DNA of 6,203 nt from Bacteroidota bacterium (GTDB lineage Bacteria; Bacteroidota; Bacteroidia; Flavobacteriales; Weeksellaceae): NCBI GenBank assembly GCA_023457935.1, contig JAEXBA010000099.1, forward strand, positions 1 to 6,203. The letters run 5' to 3'. The position numbers were made by a program, and so were the translations under genes. Below are positions 1 to 5,694 of the stretch, piece after piece. The notes under the pieces were generated by a model. That model ran no database searches. It saw nothing but the letters and a program-made list of their open reading frames with translations, and was not told the DNA's origin. Position 1 is the first letter of the stretch, and every line of letters starts with the position of its first letter.

Positions 1-669
1 GATGCTGATTTGGGTTTAGGCTGTGGTTTGCCGACGAATTTTGCTAAAATCAAAAAAGGAGATACCGTTGTCGATTTAGGAAGCGGTGCAGGTAACGACT
101 GTTTTGTAGCACGTGCTGAAACAGGAGAAACCGGTAAAGTTATCGGTATTGATTTTACTGAAGCTATGATTGACAAAGCCAGAACAAATGCCGAACAATT
201 AGGATTTAATAATGTGGAATTCCGTCAGGGAGATATTGAAAAAATCCCGATGACAAGCAAAGTTGCGGATGTTGTGGTAAGCAACTGCGTGATGAATCTC
301 GTTCCGGATAAACCAAAAGCGTTTGGTGAAGTGCACAGAATTTTGAAACCGGGTGGACATTTTTCGATTTCGGATATTGTTTTGGTGGGCGAACTTCCTG
401 AAAAAATAAAAACCGCTGCGGAAATGTATGCCGGTTGTGTTGCAAGTGCGATTCAAAAGGAAGATTATTTGGGAATTATTCAAAATGCAGGTTTTAAGAA
501 TGTTCAGCTGCAGAAAGAAAAAGTGATTATTGTTCCGGATGATATTTTGAAAAATTATCTGAATGATGAAGAAATTCAGCAATACAAAAATTCTTCCACA
601 GATATTTTCAGTATCACAGTTTATGGTGAAAAGGAAAAAGAATGTTGCGGAACCGATTGTTGTAATTAA
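1..669 (+). CDS. arsM: Arsenite methyltransferase ArsM, 5'-truncated by the window edge
   Basis: This cytosolic enzyme transfers methyl groups from S-adenosylmethionine to As(III), giving methylated arsenicals. The frame is open from base 1, so the TTG at position 10 is not the start; family length suggests roughly 50 N-terminal residues are missing. Counting the first visible codon as 1, the ArsM signature GLGCGLPT is at 5-12 and the SAM-binding loop DLGSGAGNDC at 25-34, followed by GIDFTEAMI. Then come SNCVMNL (Cys96) and a region with YAGCV (Cys146). Cysteines at 8, 34, 96 and 146 fall in the contexts where this family carries its As(III)-binding cysteines. The ISDIV stretch after the LKPGG turn is also typical. 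The protein ends in the Cys-rich tail CCGTDCCN (codons 215-222), which could bind As(III). It is the first visible gene of an ars operon followed by arsC and acr3. Identification is by motif recognition. Confidence 0.93.
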   Translation, partial: DADLGLGCGLPTNFAKIKKGDTVVDLGSGAGNDCFVARAETGETGKVIGIDFTEAMIDKARTNAEQLGFNNVEFRQGDIEKIPMTSKVADVVVSNCVMNLVPDKPKAFGEVHRILKPGGHFSISDIVLVGELPEKIKTAAEMYAGCVASAIQKEDYLGIIQNAGFKNVQLQKEKVIIVPDDILKNYLNDEEIQQYKNSSTDIFSITVYGEKEKECCGTDCCN

Positions 670-680
670 TTTATTTAAAC

Positions 681-713
681 AGCGTTGTTAGAGCTTGAAA
701 CTCTGACAACGCT
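681..713. repeat. Perfect intergenic inverted repeat between arsM and arsC
   Basis: Arms of 13 nt (AGCGTTGTTAGAG and CTCTGACAACGCT) surround a 7-nt loop; in RNA all 13 positions pair, one as a G-U wobble. The + strand downstream is C/A-rich, with no U-tract, so it does not look like a terminator for arsM. The core (TGTCAGAG/CTCTGACA-like) resembles short palindromes scattered between genes in Chryseobacterium-type genomes, but that comparison is from memory. It may be a REP-like element or an mRNA processing/stability hairpin separating arsM from the tightly packed downstream genes. Confidence 0.75.
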
Positions 714-736
714 CCCAAACAAAGTAATAAAAAAAC

Positions 737-1348
737 ATGTTTCAGAACCTTAAAAACTCAATAAAGAAAATTTCAGAAATCAAAGTTTCTGATGACAGAA
801 AAACCGTGCTTAATCCGCTCGCAGAATTCATTCAAAACAAACTGAAAAACAATGAAATCATCAACCTGAATTTCATCTGCACGCACAATTCTCGCAGAAG
901 TCACTTATCACAAATTTGGGCGCAGACGATGGCGGAATATTTCGGTGTGAAAAATGTTTTTTGTTACTCGGGCGGAACGGAAGCTACTGCAATGTTTCCA
1001 AAAGTAGCAGAAACACTTGAAAAACAGGGCTTCCAAATTCAAAAAATTTCGGAAACCGAAAATCCGGTTTATGCCGTTAAATTTTCAGAAAACTGTCATC
1101 CCGTAATTGGATTTTCCAAAAAATATGATGATGTATTTAACCCGGAAACCGGCTTTGCAGCGATCATGACGTGTTCCAACGCCGATCAGGGTTGTCCGTT
1201 TATTGCCGGTGCAGAAAAACGAATTTCTGTAAAATTTGAAGATCCGAAAATTTCTGACGGAACACCGGAAATGGATGAAACGTATTTTAGGAGAAGTTTT
1301 GAAATTGCTTCCGAAATGTATTATGTCTTCTCAAAAATCCGAAAGTAA
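737..1348 (+). CDS. arsC: Arsenate reductase, low-molecular-weight tyrosine-phosphatase (ArsC) type
   Basis: Predicted cytosolic enzyme (203 aa) reducing As(V) to As(III) for export or methylation. The phosphatase P-loop CTHNSRRS starts at Cys48 and fits CX5R(S), with Arg54. A second conserved block, CSNADQGCPF, carries Cys146 and Cys153, spaced seven residues apart exactly like the Cys82/Cys89 redox pair of Staphylococcus aureus ArsC. FEDP (Asp169) matches the general-acid loop. Keeping all three cysteines favours thioredoxin-coupled arsenate reduction over plain phosphatase activity. The protein is longer than the usual ~130-aa ArsC: it has about 45 residues before the P-loop and extra residues between P-loop and redox pair (98 versus 72 residues from Cys to Cys). 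The ATG at 737 follows an A-rich leader without Shine-Dalgarno. Its stop overlaps the acr3 start (TAATG), implying translational coupling. Databases may call such proteins protein-tyrosine-phosphatase. Confidence 0.87.
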   Translation: MFQNLKNSIKKISEIKVSDDRKTVLNPLAEFIQNKLKNNEIINLNFICTHNSRRSHLSQIWAQTMAEYFGVKNVFCYSGGTEATAMFPKVAETLEKQGFQIQKISETENPVYAVKFSENCHPVIGFSKKYDDVFNPETGFAAIMTCSNADQGCPFIAGAEKRISVKFEDPKISDGTPEMDETYFRRSFEIASEMYYVFSKIRK

Positions 1349-2418
1349 TGTCTGCAAACAACTGCAATCCTGTTTTAGAGCGCAAAAAACTTTCATTCCT
1401 CGATAAAAATCTGACACTTTGGATTTTCCTGGCGATGTTTTTGGGTGTCGCGATTGGTTATTTTTTTCCGGGTTCGTCAGAAATCATCAATCGGTTTTCT
1501 TACGGAACGACAAATATCCCTTTGGCTATAGGACTGATTCTGATGATGTATCCGCCGTTCACCAAAGTGCGTTATGAAGAGTTGCCGGAAGTTTTTAAAA
1601 ACACCAAAATTCTGGGAATTTCACTACTGATGAATTGGGTAATCGGCCCGGCTCTGATGTTCCTTTTGGCCTTAGTTTTCCTTCACGACAAGCCGGAATA
1701 TATGATCGGTTTAATTTTAATTGGATTGGCAAGATGTATCGCCATGGTTATTGTTTGGAACGAACTTGCCGACGGAAACCGCGAATATGCAGCAGGTTTG
1801 GTCGCTTTAAATTCTATTTTTCAGGTAATTTTTTACAGCATTTATGCCTACGTTTTCATTACTGTTTTACCGCCACTTTTCGGCGTGAAAGGTGTGGAAG
1901 TAGATATTACAATCGGGCAAATTGCAGAAAGCGTCGCCATTTATCTGGGAATTCCTTTTCTTCTTGGATTTCTTACGCGATATTTTTTGCGCAAAGCCAA
2001 AGGCGATGCATGGTATAACAACGTTTTCATCCCGCGAATCTCTCCGGTAACACTGATTGCGTTGTTGTTTACAATAGTTTTAATGTTCAGTCTGAAAGGT
2101 GAAAAAATTGTCCAGATTCCGTTTGATGTATTGCGAATTGCTGTTCCATTATTGATTTATTTTGGATTGATGTTTCTTGTAAGTTTCTTTTTAGGCAGAA
2201 AAATGGGAGCTGATTATTCTAAAAATGCCGCGATTTCATTTACCGCAGCCGGAAATAATTTTGAACTTGCCATTGCGGTTGCCATTGGAGTTTTTGGCAT
2301 CAGTTCGGGACAGGCATTTGCGGGTGTGATTGGTCCGCTCGTTGAAGTTCCGGCCTTGATTGCTTTAGTGAATGTGGCTTTTTGGCTCAAGAAAAAATGG
2401 TATTCAGAAAAAAATTAA
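1348..2418 (+). CDS. acr3: Arsenite efflux permease, ACR3 family
   Basis: Inner-membrane carrier (356 aa) that expels As(III), belonging to the bile acid/arsenite/riboflavin transporter superfamily. The N-terminal ~20 residues are polar, followed by alternating hydrophobic stretches consistent with the family's ten membrane helices, and the C-terminus is basic. The hallmark GLARCIAMVIVWN is at 126-138; Cys130 corresponds to the essential helix-4 cysteine of characterised ACR3 proteins. AAGNNFELAIA at 301-311 holds Glu306, matching the essential glutamate of helix 9. GPLVEVPALIAL follows near residue 330. Length is normal for bacterial ACR3. The ATG at 1348 overlaps the arsC stop by one base, and the stop is 3 bp before the next gene, so arsC, acr3 and the following methyltransferase are almost certainly one transcript. 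No ArsA-type ATPase is visible; ACR3 works alone using the proton-motive force. Some databases label this gene arsB, but it is unrelated to ArsB. Confidence 0.95.
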   Translation: MSANNCNPVLERKKLSFLDKNLTLWIFLAMFLGVAIGYFFPGSSEIINRFSYGTTNIPLAIGLILMMYPPFTKVRYEELPEVFKNTKILGISLLMNWVIGPALMFLLALVFLHDKPEYMIGLILIGLARCIAMVIVWNELADGNREYAAGLVALNSIFQVIFYSIYAYVFITVLPPLFGVKGVEVDITIGQIAESVAIYLGIPFLLGFLTRYFLRKAKGDAWYNNVFIPRISPVTLIALLFTIVLMFSLKGEKIVQIPFDVLRIAVPLLIYFGLMFLVSFFLGRKMGADYSKNAAISFTAAGNNFELAIAVAIGVFGISSGQAFAGVIGPLVEVPALIALVNVAFWLKKKWYSEKN

Positions 2419-2421
2419 AAA

Positions 2422-3042
2422 ATGGAAAAATACAACCGAAAAGAACACTGGGAAAACGTGTTTTCTACAAAAGCGGAGAATCAAGTAAGCTGGTATCAAC
2501 CAAATCCCGAAACATCTGTTAATTTTTTCATTGAAAATAAGATTCCGAAAATTGCGAGAATTATCGAAATCGGTGGCGGCGATTCCTATCTGATTGATAA
2601 ACTTTTGGAATTGGGTTATGAAAATCTAACTCTTCTGGACATTTCTGAAAATGCCATCGAAAGAATTAAGAAAAGACTGGGAGAAAATTCAGAAAAAGTA
2701 AGATTTATTGTTTCTGATGTTTTGGATTTCCATCCTGAAGAAAAATTCGATGTGTGGCAAGACAGAGCAAGTTTCCATTTTCTGACAGATTCTTCTGAAA
2801 TAAAAAAATATGAAGAAACTGTTGCTTCCTCTTTGGCAAAGAATGGCTTTCTGTTCATTGGAACATTTTCGGAAAACGGCCCGTTGAAATGCAGTGGTTT
2901 GGAAATTACACAGTATTCAGAAGAAAAATTTGAAAAGATTTTCTCAGAAGATTTTGCAAAACTTAAATGTTTTAACGAAAATCACAAAACTCCTTTCGAA
3001 ACCATACAGAATTTTATCTTTTGTATTTTCAGAAAAAAGTAA
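2422..3042 (+). CDS. Class I SAM-dependent methyltransferase of unknown substrate, ars-operon linked
   Basis: Soluble protein of 206 aa with no signal peptide or membrane segment. The Rossmann SAM-binding motif I is IIEIGGGDS (47-55), motif II ends in the acidic Asp73 (LTLLDIS), and SD at 98-99 fits the adenine-binding region. The start EHWENVFSTKAENQVSWYQP (8-27), the DRASFHFLTD block (114-123), FSENGPLKCSGL (149-160) and a terminal NHKTPF...NFIFCIFRKK mark a family of small bacterial methyltransferases whose substrate I cannot name. It lacks the ArsM GCGLPT/SNC cysteine signature, so it is not a second arsenite methyltransferase by motif. Cys157 and Cys183 are present but not arranged as a metal site. 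It starts 3 bp after acr3, which places it in the arsenic operon. Modification of an arsenical, selenium or thiol compound is possible but is only inferred from context. Confidence 0.88.
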   Translation: MEKYNRKEHWENVFSTKAENQVSWYQPNPETSVNFFIENKIPKIARIIEIGGGDSYLIDKLLELGYENLTLLDISENAIERIKKRLGENSEKVRFIVSDVLDFHPEEKFDVWQDRASFHFLTDSSEIKKYEETVASSLAKNGFLFIGTFSENGPLKCSGLEITQYSEEKFEKIFSEDFAKLKCFNENHKTPFETIQNFIFCIFRKK

Positions 3043-3062
3043 CTATTAAAGTTTCTTAAAAA

Positions 3063-3095
3063 TTTTGATTTAATAGAAAAAAATAGTTAAACTTG
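3063..3095 (+). promoter_or_regulatory. Candidate Bacteroidota promoter for a short transcript
   Basis: A -33-like TTTTG (3063-3067) is followed after exactly 20 bp by TAAACTTG (3088-3095), one mismatch from the Bacteroidota -7 consensus TAnnTTTG. Spacing is within the family's usual 19-21 bp. Predicted transcription would start near 3100-3103, about 15 nt before the ATG at 3117. The site overlaps the AT-rich hairpin after the methyltransferase gene, so the ars operon and this unit may interfere. Confidence 0.5.
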
Positions 3096-3116
3096 TACTA
3101 ATAAATATGTAACGCA

Positions 3117-3167
3117 ATGAAAAAGTTCTTTAAAGACCTCGTTACACGTTTGATGCGAAAAAGATAA
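3117..3167 (+). CDS. Candidate 16-residue cationic small protein
   Basis: The ORF reads MKKFFKDLVTRLMRKR and ends with TAA. It has seven basic residues and one acidic one, and its hydrophobic residues (Phe4, Phe5, Leu8, Val9, Leu12, Met13) fall on one face of a helix, as in short membrane-active peptides. It lies between a plausible promoter and a strong terminator that begins 9 bp after its stop. No Shine-Dalgarno is seen, which is normal in this phylum. I do not recognise a family. The alternative is that the segment is a non-coding RNA of about 115 nt and the ORF is chance; a 16-codon ORF in AT-rich DNA is weak evidence by itself. Confidence 0.3.
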   Translation: MKKFFKDLVTRLMRKR

Positions 3168-3176
3168 TCTAAATTG

Positions 3177-3215
3177 AAAAAGAAAAGGCTTGACAATATC
3201 AAGTCTTTTCTTTTT
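3177..3215 (+). terminator. Strong intrinsic terminator
   Basis: Arms AAAAAGAAAAGGCTTGA (3177-3193) and TCAAGTCTTTTCTTTTT (3199-3215) pair over 17 positions, with one G-U, around a 5-nt CAATA loop. The pyrimidine-rich right arm supplies the U-tract, and a T10 run follows at 3221-3230. It would end the short transcript and any read-through from the ars operon. The A-rich left arm means it could also work from the opposite strand, but no minus-strand gene reads into it. Confidence 0.87.
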
Positions 3216-3244
3216 ATACGTTTTTTTTTTGTAAAATTCAAGAC

Positions 3245-3274
3245 TTTTCATTGCTTTTTTCTTAGCTATCTTTG
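3245..3274 (+). promoter_or_regulatory. Probable promoter of the TonB-dependent receptor gene
   Basis: TATCTTTG at 3267-3274 is a full match to the Bacteroidota -7 box TAnnTTTG. The -33 element is degenerate: TTTT at 3245-3248 lies 18 bp upstream, while the nearest TTG (3251-3253) is too close. The implied start near 3280 leaves an untranslated leader of about 90 nt before the receptor ATG. Confidence 0.6.
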
Positions 3275-3307
3275 CGCCTTTATTTTTTGTAAAACCCCAT
3301 TAACACA

Positions 3308-3341
3308 AATGATTTTTAATTTAAAGCAATTAAATCATTAA
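3308..3341 (+). promoter_or_regulatory. Leader hairpin overlapping a 10-codon upstream ORF
   Basis: AATGAT(TT)TTAATT pairs with AATTAAATCATT (3328-3339), giving a 12-bp AT-rich stem with a 2-nt bulge and 6-nt loop. The same bases encode MIFNLKQLNH from an ATG at 3309 to TAA ending at 3341, 27 bp before the receptor start. The stem is thermodynamically weak and the ORF very short, so a regulatory role is only a possibility. No cobalamin or other riboswitch consensus was recognised here. Confidence 0.3.
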
Positions 3342-3368
3342 TAAAAAATAATAGGTAAAAGTGATAGA

Positions 3369-5165
3369 ATGAAAAAAAGGATTTATGCAGCAGGAATAAT
3401 ACTGTTTTCAGCATTGGCCACAGCCCAGGAAAAGGATATTGAAGAAGTAAATCTGTTTGGAAAATTTCTTCAGACCCCGATGAAAGAAGCCAATCTTAAC
3501 GTAACGCTGATTCAGAAAAAAGAGATTGAAAATTCTTCTTCAAGAAGCATTGACGAGCTTTTGCAACAGGTAACAGGACTTGATATCAGAAGGAGAGGTA
3601 GCAATGGCGTTCAGAGTGATGTAAGCATCCGCGGCGGAAATTTCGAGCAGGTTTTAATTTTGGTGAATGGAATTCGCATGAATGATTCGCAAACCGGTCA
3701 TAACTCGATGAATATTCCGGTAGATCTCAGTAATGTTGAAAAAATAGAAATTATTAAAGGTGCTTCAGCCAGACGATTCGGAAACAATGCTTATGGCGGC
3801 GTAATTAATATCATCACCAAAACTTCGGCAGAGGAAAATGTACAGATTTCAGCTGAAGGCGGAGATTTTTCTACGTACAGACTGGGTTTGGCGTCAACAT
3901 CCGGAACAGATAAATTCACACATAATTTCTCGGCAAATTCAGGCAGTTCAGAAGGCTACAGACATAATACCGATTACAAAATCCGCAATATTTTCTATCA
4001 AAATGCTCTGAAAATTAAGAATGGAAAAGTAGGGTTTCAGGCTGGATTTTCGGACAAAAAATTTGGTGCAAACGGCTTCTATGCTTCACCGCTAGCCACA
4101 GAACAGTACGAAGAAACCCAGGCATCGGTAGTTGCTTTAAGTCATCAGCAAAAATTTGGTAACATCAATCTGAATTCAGCTGTTTCGTGGAGAAGAGGTC
4201 AGGACATGTATGTTTTCAACCGACAGAAGCCGGAAATCTACCGGAACATGCATATCGGAAACAATGTTGGCGCAGAAATCAATGCAGATTACAATTCTAC
4301 CTTAGGAACAACCGGTTTGGGAACCGAGCTGAGAAAGGAATTCCTGGTGTCCAATAATCTGGGAGAACGCGAGAGATTTGTAACGCAGATTTTCTTTGAG
4401 CATCATTTTTCACTTTTTAACAACAAACTTGAGCTGACACCCGGAATTACCTGGGCGAATTATTCAAACTCGGGAAACTTCTTTTTTCCGGGAATTGATG
4501 CAGGATTTAAGATTAATGAAGCAAACCGTGTTTATGCTAATCTCGCGAAGGTGAGCCGCATACCTACTTTCACAGATCTTTATTATGTTAGTAAAACTGA
4601 AGAAGGCAATCCAGATCTTAAGCCCGAAACCGCTTTATCGTACGAAATCGGTTACAAATACAACCGAAATCAAACCTCTTTTAAAGCCAGCTATTTTGGG
4701 CGTAATACAGATAACGCAATCGACTGGACAAAATCAGATGTAGCCGCCAAATGGAAAGCCGAAAATATCGGCAGCATGACCGCCAATGGTTTTGAAACCG
4801 AAATCTCCCAGTATTTACTGCGAAATATTTTCAGAATTGATTTGGGCTACACTTTTATCGACAATAAATTTAATAAAGTTCAGAATTTTTCTCGGTATAC
4901 GCTCGATAATCTGAAACATCAGGTGACGGCAAAACTTGCCACCCATTTTGGGAATATTGAACATGAAATCGCCTACCGTTACAATGAGCGTGCTAATTTT
5001 GGAAGCTTTAACATTTTAGATACCAAACTGAGCTACAGACACGATCATCTGAAATTTTACACCTTAATAAACAATCTTACCAATACCCGCTATACTGAAA
5101 CCTTTGGAGTTCCGATGCCGGGAAGATGGTTTCACGTTGGTTTTACTTACAATATTCAATATTAA
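3369..5165 (+). CDS. TonB-dependent outer-membrane receptor, BtuB-like size class
   Basis: Outer-membrane beta-barrel (598 aa precursor) that imports a scarce ligand using TonB/ExbBD energy. A signal peptide covers residues 1-19 (cut expected at ATA|QE). A possible TonB box, DIEEVNLF, is at 23-30. The plug spans about 43-152, with IDELLQQVTGLDIRRRG (61-77), SIRGG (86-90), LVNGIRMND (98-106), VEKIEIIKG (123-131) and YGGVINIITK (142-151). The remainder is a barrel ending NNLTNTRYTE...GRWFHVGFTYNIQY with a terminal aromatic residue for BAM-dependent insertion. It lacks the N-terminal carboxypeptidase-like domain of SusC/RagA porters, and no SusD partner is adjacent, so glycan uptake is unlikely. 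Length and plug recall cobalamin or metal-chelate receptors, but the ligand cannot be read from sequence. It appears to be monocistronic, with its own promoter and a shared terminator. Confidence 0.92.
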   Translation: MKKRIYAAGIILFSALATAQEKDIEEVNLFGKFLQTPMKEANLNVTLIQKKEIENSSSRSIDELLQQVTGLDIRRRGSNGVQSDVSIRGGNFEQVLILVNGIRMNDSQTGHNSMNIPVDLSNVEKIEIIKGASARRFGNNAYGGVINIITKTSAEENVQISAEGGDFSTYRLGLASTSGTDKFTHNFSANSGSSEGYRHNTDYKIRNIFYQNALKIKNGKVGFQAGFSDKKFGANGFYASPLATEQYEETQASVVALSHQQKFGNINLNSAVSWRRGQDMYVFNRQKPEIYRNMHIGNNVGAEINADYNSTLGTTGLGTELRKEFLVSNNLGERERFVTQIFFEHHFSLFNNKLELTPGITWANYSNSGNFFFPGIDAGFKINEANRVYANLAKVSRIPTFTDLYYVSKTEEGNPDLKPETALSYEIGYKYNRNQTSFKASYFGRNTDNAIDWTKSDVAAKWKAENIGSMTANGFETEISQYLLRNIFRIDLGYTFIDNKFNKVQNFSRYTLDNLKHQVTAKLATHFGNIEHEIAYRYNERANFGSFNILDTKLSYRHDHLKFYTLINNLTNTRYTETFGVPMPGRWFHVGFTYNIQY

Positions 5166-5191
5166 AAAATGCCGCTTCATGCGGCATTTTT
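5165..5191. terminator. Bidirectional terminator between convergent genes
   Basis: AAAAATGCCGC (5165-5175) and GCGGCATTTTT (5181-5191) form a perfect 11-bp stem with a TTCAT loop, a GC-rich core and A/T tracts on both sides, so it can end transcription from either direction. The last base of the receptor TAA and the minus-strand hydrolase's stop (5190-5192) lie inside or touch the stem. Confidence 0.92.
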
Positions 5192-5633
5192 AGTATTTTT
5201 CAATCAGGTAGCGGTAGGCTTTCATGTATTTGTTGAGTCTTTTCAGATCTTTTTCAGAAATCGGCCTGTTAAATCGGCGCAAATCCATATTATCACGCAA
5301 ATCATTCAGTTTAACGGCAATTGCAAGTGGTGAGCGTTCCGTTCTCTTGATGAAATCATCATAATTTTCATCCGGATCAAGTTTCGTCACACATTTAACG
5401 GCAAACAAAATATACTCAGGAAATCCCTCTGCGCGCAGATAATCAAAATCATAATCCGGACAGTCTTCCACAACATCGTGCAGAACGCCGACAATTTTTT
5501 CGTCCAGCGTTTTTCCGTAATTCATCACCCGCATCACGTGTCCAATGTATGGCGCGTCGTATTTGTCCGTTTGTCCTTTATGTGCTTTATCTGCAATTCG
5601 GATGGCTTTGTTTAAGAGTTCTTCTTTGGTCAT
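5190..5633 (-). CDS. Standalone RelA/SpoT-type HD hydrolase (candidate small alarmone hydrolase)
   Basis: Predicted 147-aa cytosolic metal-dependent phosphohydrolase with the fold of the (p)ppGpp-hydrolase half of SpoT. Numbering from the chosen Met, AHKGQ...PYIGH gives His32, LHDVVED (51-57) gives His52, Asp53, Glu56 and Asp57, and KLNDLRDN gives Asp111 and Asn115. These match in type and spacing the metal and catalytic residues of MESH1-like hydrolases. There is no synthetase, TGS or ACT domain. The start at 5633 (MTKEELLNKAIRIADKAH) is chosen because the frame extends 45 codons upstream only through a terminator and into the 3' end of the next gene, and those residues look non-coding. It converges with the receptor gene. 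The natural substrate could be (p)ppGpp, NADPH or another nucleotide; sequence alone does not decide. No convincing promoter was found in the 36 bp before the terminator. Confidence 0.87.
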   Translation of the reverse strand: MTKEELLNKAIRIADKAHKGQTDKYDAPYIGHVMRVMNYGKTLDEKIVGVLHDVVEDCPDYDFDYLRAEGFPEYILFAVKCVTKLDPDENYDDFIKRTERSPLAIAVKLNDLRDNMDLRRFNRPISEKDLKRLNKYMKAYRYLIEKY

Positions 5634-5660
5634 TTTTGAGTGTTCAGAATTTTGGTAAAA

Positions 5661-5687
5661 ATAAAAAATGCCCCAAAATTTTGAGGC
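5661..5687 (-). terminator. Intrinsic terminator of the small exported-protein gene
   Basis: Read on the minus strand, GCCTCAA and TTGGGGC pair (one U-G) around a short AATT loop at 5687-5670 and are followed by ATTTTTTAT. It begins 8 bp after the stop of the gene at 5695-6036, separating it from the HD hydrolase gene. Confidence 0.75.
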
Positions 5688-5694
5688 AGAAATT

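Larger units (their letters stand above)
3043..3368. other. Structured intergenic region between the ars operon and the receptor gene
   Basis: This 326-base gap holds no long ORF. Immediately after the methyltransferase stop is an AT-only hairpin (CTATTAAA at 3043-3050 and TTTAATAG at 3069-3076, 18-nt loop) without a U-tract, a poor terminator. Next come a promoter candidate, a 16-codon ORF, a strong terminator, a T10 run (3221-3230), the likely receptor promoter and a leader hairpin, each listed separately. TGTAACG (3108-3114) and CGTTACA (3140-3146) form another perfect 7-bp inverted repeat across the small ORF. Confidence 0.7.

Noticed and set aside
10..12. TTG at position 10 as the arsM start
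   Set aside because: The frame is open upstream to base 1 and conserved family residues already begin before this codon; the gene is cut by the window.
199..582. Minus-strand open frames antisense to arsM
   Set aside because: His/Asn/Phe-rich composition without domains, fully inside a well-supported gene.
1635..2018. Alternative plus-strand frame inside acr3
   Set aside because: Arg/Cys/Phe-rich out-of-frame reading of a clear transporter gene.
3043..3076. AT-only hairpin after the methyltransferase as the ars operon terminator
   Set aside because: No GC pairs in the core beyond the ends, an 18-nt loop and an A-run instead of a U-run downstream; the stem at 3177-3215 is a much better candidate.
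3275..3368. Cobalamin riboswitch upstream of the BtuB-sized receptor
   Set aside because: The leader is only about 90 nt, AT-rich, and shows no B12-box-like sequence; it is too short for that riboswitch class.
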